A stretch of DNA of 64,000 bases, taken from assembly GCF_037126465.1 (NCBI RefSeq), contig NC_088201.1, positions 196,920,403 to 196,984,402 of the forward strand, in the 5' to 3' direction. This DNA comes from Ornithodoros turicata (Eukaryota; Arthropoda; Arachnida; Ixodida; Argasidae). The translations under genes were made by a program, and so were the position numbers. How positions within the stretch are numbered: the first letter of the stretch is position 1; the number at the start of each line of letters is the position of its first letter. The notes beneath the pieces were generated by a model. That model saw nothing but the letters and a program-made list of their open reading frames with translations, had not been told where the DNA came from and did not search any database. This document shows positions 54,831 through 64,000 of the stretch, one piece after another.

Positions 54831-57800
54831 GTCTCGTCTCATTAAAATTTAGATGCTCTCAACAGTCTTCTTTCTGTTGTGAATCTCTATCGCAGCATAC
54901 CTGCACATTGCTGTTTTACGTACTGTGACTTTGCAGTAAGAGTATGGACTTTGGGTAAAAGGACTACACAGCACTGCTCAGGTATTTTTGCCTATCGAAC
55001 AGTATGTATGTATGCAGTATGCACACAGTATTTGTGCACCGGACCCACTAAAAATGTAGTGAAGTGGCATTGCCCACGGTAATGCACCAAGTTGAACACA
55101 ATTATTGTAGAATCCAGGTATTTTAGCTTACATGTCAAGCCAGTACCACACCAGTATCCAGTGTGAAGTTGTGACAAATAAATAGTTTCCATTTTTCTTC
55201 TTTCAGCTCTCAGAAAACAGACAGTGAATTAATAAGAGTAGACAATGTTAACATGAATTCTGGGCTATTCTTCAGTTGAAGATTCACAGATAGTAAAGGC
55301 ACCTTCCTCAATGGACGTTGGTGACACTGAAAATTATAAAACGTTATCAGAGGCGACATCAGCTTCGGTGTGTCAAAGGATTGTATGTCCAACAGTAATC
55401 CAGCTAACAGTAACAAAAATGTGCAAAAGACAAATTAACTGAACTAATGTAACGTACCTTCTATATCAGACAGTGAAGCTTGTAACACCTATCCACAGGA
55501 ACCAGTGTCCAGACACAAAAGTGCTTGAACTGGGAGATAGCAGCTAATCGGAATGGCGACCTTTGTTTTCCACCCTGTGCACACCCTGTGCTGTGTAACT
55601 TTGAGGGTAGATTTAAAAGTGGTGTCAAGATGTCTGCATGCGAGTGCACATGAAAAGTTGAACATAGATGAATACTCAAATTATAACATCACATTGTCAT
55701 ACCTGTTGGTGGAGGTGGACTGCAACTAACGTGTCAGCAATTTCTTCATGACCAGATGCAAGCCAGATCATGCTTCATTTCCGCCTTCGGCGTGCACCTG
55801 TGATAGTTCAGAACTTAGATTATCAATAGTACTATTGTGTTGTTAGTCGTGGTTATATCAGAGTAAGCGCAGTAGGACAGCTGCACAATCGATTCATTAA
55901 GCTTGCTATTTTTTATATCTGAACGTCGACTTGCCATTTTTTGCTCTCGTTTTTTGCCTTGATCCTCCGTGGCACGTTCAAATGTTATGCGTCGGGCACC
56001 TCAGATTTTCATCAGACGATTTCGTGCCGAGATTCCAAATTGCCTCTGGAGTCGCGCGTAACCTATGATAACATTCGTGGACGAAATCCTTGCAGTGGAA
56101 ATTAGCAGGCACCACTGTCAGCCAAGAGCTTCGCACTGCTTGGTCTTTTGGCAGCTTATAATAGGTAACACTTGAATGCTCCGATGAATTGTTCTAACAG
56201 CGTAGCACTGTCGCATCTTCGACAACTTCGCCGTGGCATATTCACGAATCATATCGCTCCAGCCCATAAAAGGCAAGGTCAGAACAAGGAAGTGCACTTT
56301 CCAAACGACGCTGTGCCAAAAAAAAAAACATTCACATGCTTTGTTTCCGGCTTAGCAACAGCATAACAGCTGTTCGCTTATGTACGATGCACAGAGGAGG
56401 AAACGAAAGAAGCCAAGCAGCCAAGCCAAAGACAGATAAACCGAGAGCAGTGACGTCGGTGCGCCCGTGCGCAGGGTTTGCCGACGGTCTGACGGCCGGG
56501 CGTGGGAACTAAAAAAACTGTTTTCTAAAAAACTACGAACAGTTGGAGCAAGATATTTTGCACACATATTCAGTGTTCGGTAATGAACACACAGCGCGAG
56601 TATCGCTCAGTTCTGCGGCACTTCAAAATCGGTATATCTGACCTTTAAAGCATAGAGTTTGTATTGCACGTTACAATCCCTACACTACATCAAATCTCGT
56701 GCCAGCCAACAATGTAAACATCTGATACGCGCGAAGAAACCTACCGCGTATCACAAGCGCAAGCGCAAACACAAGGTAATAATATACCCGCGATGACAAT
56801 GCATCATATACTGTTTCCGTTCTGTTTCTCTTTTCTTTACCTTTCCGTTTATTTTCTGTTTCCTTGCTTTCTCTTTTCACTTTACAGTATTTGCACTAGA
56901 GCTTTCATTTGTTCTGGCTCTCAGCCTAACGTAAGCACTTCACGTTCTATGGGACATTCTGACGCCATTCAATTAAAACTTGGCTACCCACATGGTGGTA
57001 ACGACGTACCGATGAAGCTGAAAGGGCTGTCCAATACTGCCGTGAAAACATTCCAGTTATAAACACTTGGAAGACCACATTCTCTCAATGCACGATGTTT
57101 TTATTCAATTGATCGATTCACAGCGTGGACTGTAATCAAACTACTTTCTCGGTCGGGCAGTCTTTCTCCTGGGGTTTCACTATCGTCTTGCCCTTGGTTC
57201 TCTCGTCAAATTTCTTCTGACAGGAGTCAGTCTCATTGTCACTGGCGCTGCTGTGTTTCCAAAGGCTGTAAGCTGCAGTGGGATTCATGTTCTCGTCATA
57301 ATTTTGGCTTCACATTAAATGGGTGAAATGGGAAACGCGAAACACAGCTCGGTATTTCCTGACCTGCATTGCCATGTCAGGTGGTTCCATGTTTACTAAT
57401 ATGTACGTAAGACAAGAAATGTTGGTTGGATGAAAAAAGGTTGTTTGTTCGCAAGTTCGCTATTTTTTTACGCTTGACATTTTTTTACAACACGATTTTT
57501 TTACGAGTTATCCACAGATTAATAATTTGAATTGAGATGAGTGTCTCTAATAAGATGCTGCATAATAAAATTCGAAGTGATTCCGTCCGTCTTGAGATTT
57601 CCCTGACATTAATTTTCCTAAATTTTCCAACTCTACATGTACCCATATTTAGAAAAGGCACATCGACCACTCAGCAATAATACTACTCGAATTATTCCTA
57701 TATCAAAATATGTGCATTACAGACCTCAATAAATTTTCATAATGAGAGGACACGCTCATGTGGGAAAAAATGTGAAAAAAAAAGGTAGTATTCAAAGCTA

Positions 57801-58201
57801 CGGCCCTGAAGCTACAAATGTTTTCTTGGAACACACATTATTTTGGATCTACGTGCACTTCGACTGATTTGGAAGACCACCGTGTACCTCGAAAGAAGTT
57901 CCAATGGATGGCTTTACTAACAAAAAGGGAAGTCGTGAGAGCGAGAAGCATTAAAGTAATAATAATAATAACAAATAACAATAATAGTAATCTTTAATAA
58001 CGTGCCCAAGAACATCCAAAGTCTTGGTATTGGCTGACGTAGACAATACAGTGCTTACACATAGAGGCTGTCCAAGCAAAGTGTGAATATATTTTTTAAG
58101 TATATATGTGACGTAACGACGAAGAGACTGAACTCACGCTCGTGCATGGGCAGGGATATTCATTAAACTGACATTCCTCGGGACGGATGTTCTTGTGTTC
58201 G
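54831..58201. other. Intergenic DNA, no supported gene
   Basis: Only short, overlapping ORFs. An ATA-type run near 57956-57985. Nothing recognisable as coding. Confidence 0.5.
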
Positions 58202-58202
58202 T

Positions 58203-58254
<52 letters not shown>
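58202..58254. repeat. (CA)n(TA)n microsatellite
   Basis: About twelve CA followed by about twelve TA dinucleotides, directly abutting the first satellite unit. Confidence 0.92.
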
Positions 58255-58256
<2 letters not shown>

Positions 58257-60917
58257 CTCATTGAACGATGCGACAGCACCAGAGGACACGTGTTTCGCCG
58301 TGTTTGCGGCTCGTCGGCCCTGGGTAGCTGCGCATCGTTCGGGATTGGCAAACCAGGGGTCACTCAACGAGCGATATACACCTGGGAGGGTGACTGAGCA
58401 CTCCTCAATGCCACAGTGCAAGCCAGTGAATTATAAAGAGGGGGGAAAAGCCATTAAAAAAATAATAAGTAAATGATGCTAGACGTGTTTGAAATTCAAA
58501 CTTACAGATTAAAATGGCTTCTATGGCTGCACGTAGAGAAACAGATACTCATTGAACGATGCGACAGCACCAGAGGACACGTGTTTCGCCGTGTTTGCGG
58601 CTCGTCGGCCCTGGGTAGCTGCGCATCGTTCGGGATTGGCAAACCAGGGGTCACTCAACGAGCGATATACACCTGGGAGGGTGACTGAGCACTCCTCAAT
58701 GCCACAGTGCAAGCCAGTGAATTATAAAGAGGGGGGAAAAGCCATTAAAAAAATAATAAGTAAATGATGCTAGACGTGTTTGAAATTCAAACTTACAGAT
58801 TAAAATGGCTTCTATGGCTGCACGTAGAGAAACAGATACTCATTGAACGATGCGACAGCACCAGAGGACACGTGTTTCGCCGTGTTTGCGGCTCGTCGGC
58901 CCTGGGTAGCTGCGCATCGTTCGGGATTGGCAAACCAGGGGTCACTCAACGAGCGATATACACCTGGGAGGGTGACTGAGCACTCCTCAATGCCACAGTG
59001 CAAGCCAGTAAATTATAAAGAGGGGGGAAAAGCCATTAAAAAAATAATAAGTAAATGATGCTAGACGTGTTTGAAATTCAAACTTACAGATTAAAATGGC
59101 TTCTATGGCTGCACGTAGAGAAACAGATACTCATTGAACGATGCGACAGCACCAGAGGACACGTGTTTCGCCGTGTTTGCGGCTCGTCGGCCCTGGGTAG
59201 CTGCGCATCGTTCGGGATTGGCAAACCAGGGGTCACTCAACGAGCGATATACACCTGGGAGGGTGACTGAGCACTCCTCAATGCCACAGTGCAAGCCAGT
59301 GAATTATAAAGAGGGGGGAAAAGCCATTAAAAAATAATAAGTAAATGATGCTAGACGTGTTTGAAATTCAAACTTACAGATTAAAATGGCTTCTATGGCT
59401 GCACGTAGAGAAACAGATACTCATTGAACGATGCGACAGCACCAGAGGACACGTGTTTCGCCGTGTTTGCGGCTCGTCGGCCCTGGGTAGCTGCGCATCG
59501 TTCGGGATTGGCAAACCAGGGGTCACTCAACGAGCGATATACACCTGGGAGGGTGACTGAGCACTCCTCAATGCCACAGTGCAAGCCAGTGAATTATAAA
59601 GAGGGGGGAAAAGCCATTAAAAAAATAATAAGTAAATGATGCTAGACGTGTTTGAAATTCAAACTTACAGATTAAAATGGATTCTATGGCTGCACGTACA
59701 GAAACAGATACTCATTGAACGATGCGACAGCACCAGAGGACACGTGTTTCGCCGTGTTTGCGGCTCGTCGGCCCTGGGTAGCTGCGCATCGTTCGGGATT
59801 GGCAAACCAGGGGTCACTCAACGAGCGATATACACCTGGGAGGGTGACTGAGCACTCCTCAATGCCACAGTGCAAGCCAGTGAATTATAAAGAGGGGGGA
59901 AAAGCCATTAAAAAAAGAATAAGTAAATGATGCTAGACGTGTTTGAAATTCAAACTTACAGATTAAAATGGCTTCTATGGCTGCACGTAGAGAAACAGAT
60001 ACTCATTGAACGATGCGACAGCACCAGAGGACACGTGTTTCGCCGTGTTTGCGGCTCGTCGGCCCTGGGTAGCTGCGCATCGTTCGGGATTGGCAAACCA
60101 GGGGTCACTCAACGAGCGATATACACCTGGGAGGGTGACTGAGCACTCCTCAATGCCACAGTGCAAGCCAGTGAATTACAAAGAGGGGGGAAAAGCCATT
60201 AAAAAAATAATAAGTAAATGATGCTAGACGTGTTTGAAATTCAAACTTACAGATTAAAATGGCTTCTATGGCTGCACGTAGAGAAACAGACACTCATTGA
60301 ACGATGCGACAGCACCAGAGGACACGTGTTTCGCCGTGTTTGCGGCTCGTCGGCCCTGGGTAGCTGCGCATCGTTCGGGATTGGCAAACCAGGGGTCACT
60401 CAACGAGCGATATACACCTGGGAGGGTGACTGAGCACTCCTCAATGCCACAGTGCAAGCCAGTGAATTATAAAGAGGGGGGAAAAGCCATTAAAAAAATA
60501 ATAAGTAAATGATGCTAGACGTGTTTGAAATTCAAACTTACAGATTAAAATGGCTTCTATGGCTGCACGTAGAGAAACAGATACTCATTGAACGATGCGA
60601 CAGCACCAGAGGACACGTGTTTCGCCGTGTTTGCGGCTCGTCGGCCCTGGGTAGCTGCGCATCGTTCGGGATTGGCAAACCAGGGGTCACTCAACGAGCG
60701 ATATACACCTGGGAGGGTGACTGAGCACTCCTCAATGCCACAGTGCAAGCCAGTGAATTATAAAGAGGGGGGAAAAGCCATTAAAAAAATAATAAGTAAA
60801 TGATGCTAGACGTGTTTGAAATTCAAACTTACAGATTAAAATGGCTTCTATGGCTGCACGTAGAGAAACAGATACTCATTGAACGATGCGACAGCACCAG
60901 AGGACACGTGTTTCGCC
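58255..60917 (+). repeat. 291-bp satellite array, forward block
   Basis: About nine tandem units with period 291 bp (one unit is 290). Units begin around ACTCATTGAACGATGCGAC and differ at only a few positions. Each unit repeats the same 63-71-codon ORFs on both strands, which reflect copy identity and not coding selection. The block ends abruptly after GTGTTTCGCCG in the tenth, partial unit. Confidence 0.95.
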
Positions 60918-63900
60918 GGACATCTGTTTCTCTACGTGCAGCCATAGAAGCCATTTTAATCTGTAAGTTTGAATTTCAAACACGTCTAGCATCATTTACT
61001 TATTATTTTTTTAATGGCTTTTCCCCCCTCTTTATAATTCACTGGCTTGCACTGTGGCATTGAGGAGTGCTCAGTCACCCTCCCAGGTGTATATCGCTCG
61101 TTGAGTGACCCCTGGTTTGCCAATCCCGAACGATGCGCAGCTACCCAGGGCCGACGAGCCGCAAACACGGCGAAACACGTGTCCTCTGGTGCTGTCGCAT
61201 CGTTCAATGAGTATCTGTTTCTCTACGTGCAGCCATAGAAGCCATTTTAATCTGTAAGTTTGAATTTCAAACACGTCTAGCATCATTTACTTATTATTTT
61301 TTTAATGGCTTTTCCCCCCTCTTTATAATTCACTGGCTTGCACTGTGGCATTGAGGAGTGCTCAGTCACCCTCCCAGGTGTATATCGCTCGTTGAGTGAC
61401 CCCTGGTTTGCCAATCCCGAACGATGCGCAGCTACCCAGGGCCGACGAGCCGCAAACACGGCGAAACACGTGTCCTCTGGTGCTGTCGCATCGTTCAATG
61501 AGTATCTGTTTCTCTACGTGCAGCCATAGAAGCCATTTTAATCTGTAAGTTTGAATTTCAAACACGTCTAGCATCATTTACTTATTATTTTTTTAATGGC
61601 TTTTCCCCCCTCTTTATAATTCACTGGCTTGCACTGTGGCATTGAGGAGTGCTCAGTCACCCTCCCAGGTGTATATCGCTCGTTGAGTGACCCCTGGTTT
61701 GCCAATCCCGAACGATGCGCAGCTACCCAGGGCCGACGAGCCGCAAACACGGCGAAACACGTGTCCTCTGGTGCTGTCGCATCGTTCAATGAGTATCTGT
61801 TTCTCTACGTGCAGCCATAGAAGCCATTTTAATCTGTAAGTTTGAATTTCAAACACGTCTAGCATCATTTACTTATTATTTTTTTAATGGCTTTTCCCCC
61901 CTCTTTATAATTCACTGGCTTGCACTGTGGCATTGAGGAGTGCTCAGTCACCCTCCCAGGTGTATATCGCTCGTTGAGTGACCCCTGGTTTGCCAATCCC
62001 GAACGATGCGCAGCTACCCAGGGCCGACGAGCCGCAAACACGGCGAAACACGTGTCCTCTGGTGCTGTCGCATCGTTCAATGAGTATCTGTTTCTCTACG
62101 TGCAGCCATAGAAGCCATTTTAATCTGTAAGTTTGAATTTCAAACACGTCTAGCATCATTTACTTATTATTTTTTTAATGGCTTTTCCCCCCTCTTTATA
62201 ATTCACTGGCTTGCACTGTGGCATTGAGGAGTGCTCAGTCACCCTCCCAGGTGTATATCGCTCGTTGAGTGACCCCTGGTTTGCCAATCCCGAACGATGC
62301 GCAGCTACCCAGGGCCGACGAGCCGCAAACACGGCGAAACACGTGTCCTCTGGTGCTGTCGCATCGTTCAATGAGTATCTGTTTCTCTACGTGCAGCCAT
62401 AGAAGCCATTTTAATCTGTAAGTTTGAATTTCAAACACGTCTAGCATCATTTACTTATTATTTTTTTAATGGCTTTTCCCCCCTCTTTATAATTCACTGG
62501 CTTGCACTGTGGCATTGAGGAGTGCTCAGTCACCCTCCCAGGTGTATATCGCTCGTTGAGTGACCCCTGGTTTGCCAATCCCGAACGATGCGCAGCTACC
62601 CAGGGCCGACGAGCCGCAAACACGGCGAAACACGTGTCCTCTGGTGCTGTCGCATCGTTCAATGAGTATCTGTTTCTCTACGTGCAGCCATAGAAGCCAT
62701 TTTAATCTGTAAGTTTGAATTTCAAACACGTCTAGCATCATTTACTTATTATTTTTTTAATGGCTTTTCCCCCCTCTTTATAATTCACTGGCTTGCACTG
62801 TGGCATTGAGGAGTGCTCAGTCACCCTCCCAGGTGTATATCGCTCGTTGAGTGACCCCTGGTTTGCCAATCCCGAACGATGCGCAGCTACCCAGGGCCGA
62901 CGAGCCGCAAACACGGCGAAACACGTGTCCTCTGGTGCTGTCGCATCGTTCAATGAGTATCTGTTTCTCTACGTGCAGCCATAGAAGCCATTTTAATCTG
63001 TAAGTTTGAATTTCAAACACGTCTAGCATCATTTACTTATTATTTTTTTAATGGCTTTTCCCCCCTCTTTATAATTCACTGGCTTGCACTGTGGCATTGA
63101 GGAGTGCTCAGTCACCCTCCCAGGTGTATATCGCTCGTTGAGTGACCCCTGGTTTGCCAATCCCGAACGATGCGCAGCTACCCAGGGCCGACGAGCCGCA
63201 AACACGGCGAAACACGTGTCCTCTGGTGCTGTCGCATCGTTCAATGAGTATCTGTTTCTCTACGTGCAGCCATAGAAGCCATTTTAATCTGTAAGTTTGA
63301 ATTTCAAACACGTCTAGCATCATTTACTTATTATTTTTTTAATGGCTTTTCCCCCCTCTTTATAATTCACTGGCTTGCACTGTGGCATTGAGGAGTGCTC
63401 AGTCACCCTCCCAGGTGTATATCGCTCGTTGAGTGACCCCTGGTTTGCCAATCCCGAACGATGCGCAGCTACCCAGGGCCGACGAGCCGCAAACACGGCG
63501 AAACACGTGTCCTCTGGTGCTGTCGCATCGTTCAATGAGTATCTGTTTCTCTACGTGCAGCCATAGAAGCCATTTTAATCTGTAAGTTTGAATTTCAAAC
63601 ACGTCTAGCATCATTTACTTATTATTTTTTTAATGGCTTTTCCCCCCTCTTTATAATTCACTGGCTTGCACTGTGGCATTGAGGAGTGCTCAGTCACCCT
63701 CCCAGGTGTATATCGCTCGTTGAGTGACCCCTGGTTTGCCAATCCCGAACGATGCGCAGCTACCCAGGGCCGACGAGCCGCAAACACGGCGAAACACGTG
63801 TCCTCTGGTGCTGTCGCATCGTTCAATGAGTATCTGTTTCTCTACGTGCAGCCATAGAAGCCATTTTAATCTGTAAGTTTGAATTTCAAACACGTCTAGC

Positions 63901-64000
63901 ATCATTTACTTATTATTTTTTTAATGGCTTTTCCCCCCTCTTTATAATTCACTGGCTTGCACTGTGGCATTGAGGAGTGCTCAGTCACCCTCCCAGGTGT
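60918..64000 (-). repeat. 291-bp satellite array, inverted block
   Basis: The same unit in the opposite orientation, about 10.6 copies, continuing beyond the window. Copies are practically identical to one another. The turn point is not at a unit boundary. Confidence 0.95.

Noticed and set aside
58257..63905. Repeated 61-71-residue ORFs in every satellite unit
   Set aside because: They occur in three frames on both strands of the same unit and are kept only because the units are almost identical. There is no codon-level conservation independent of the DNA.
58255..64000. Regular 291-bp repeats as a possible CRISPR-like array
   Set aside because: The whole unit is repeated without variable spacers, in an animal genome. 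It is a satellite.

Overview
The window looks like repeat-rich animal nuclear DNA, most likely from an arthropod. The basis is a complete Maverick/Polinton element, a non-LTR retrotransposon fragment, hAT and Tc1/mariner-type miniature elements, tRNA-like SINE remnants and a 291-bp satellite. No bacterial operon, rRNA or intact tRNA gene was seen, and no host gene could be identified with confidence. A tick or other chelicerate is a guess, not a result.

Layout. 1-7.4 kb: intergenic DNA with two copies of one 249-bp fold-back MITE. 7.4-17.8 kb, continuing at 33.37-33.66 kb: a giant palindromic element with about 4.7-5.4 kb arms, a 565-bp loop and no recognisable gene. 17.82-33.36 kb: a 15.5-kb Polinton inserted in the right arm of that palindrome. 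Its 6-bp target duplication is confirmed by the matching empty site in the left arm. 35.2-37.5 kb: a decayed DNA transposase. 40.69-48.07 kb: a second palindromic element with 2.25-kb inverted repeats and a 2.9-kb core. 50.3-51.6 kb: a 5'-truncated non-LTR reverse transcriptase. 53.5-54.8 kb: small fold-back and hAT-type elements. 58.2-64 kb: a 291-bp satellite, nine copies in one direction, then a sharp switch to the opposite direction running off the window.

The Polinton carries the family hallmarks: protein-primed DNA polymerase B, retroviral-type integrase with chromodomain, A32/FtsK-type packaging ATPase, adenain-like protease, a putative major capsid protein, a minor capsid (penton-like) protein and a small basic pX/pVI-like protein, plus lineage-specific small genes. 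Nine minus-strand genes from 32.05 to 25.88 kb are packed with overlaps or very short gaps. The polymerase runs leftward from a divergent control region at 24.2-24.7 kb, and small spliced genes run rightward from it. Polymerase and minor capsid genes each carry a frameshift and the leftmost gene has an in-frame stop, so this copy is recent but no longer fully functional.

The most unusual content is shared structure among the three large elements. (1) The Polinton and the outer palindrome both begin with a ~170-bp hairpin whose ~90-nt loop is conserved while the ~40-bp stems differ in sequence but remain self-complementary. (2) Both carry TGACGTCA palindromes next to zero-spacer arrays of p53-type decamers (RRRCWWGYYY). 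In the Polinton these form three regular modules in the divergent promoter. (3) The second palindrome encodes intact, highly diverged relatives of two Polinton accessory proteins and probably a third, so an accessory cassette travels on elements lacking replication and capsid genes.
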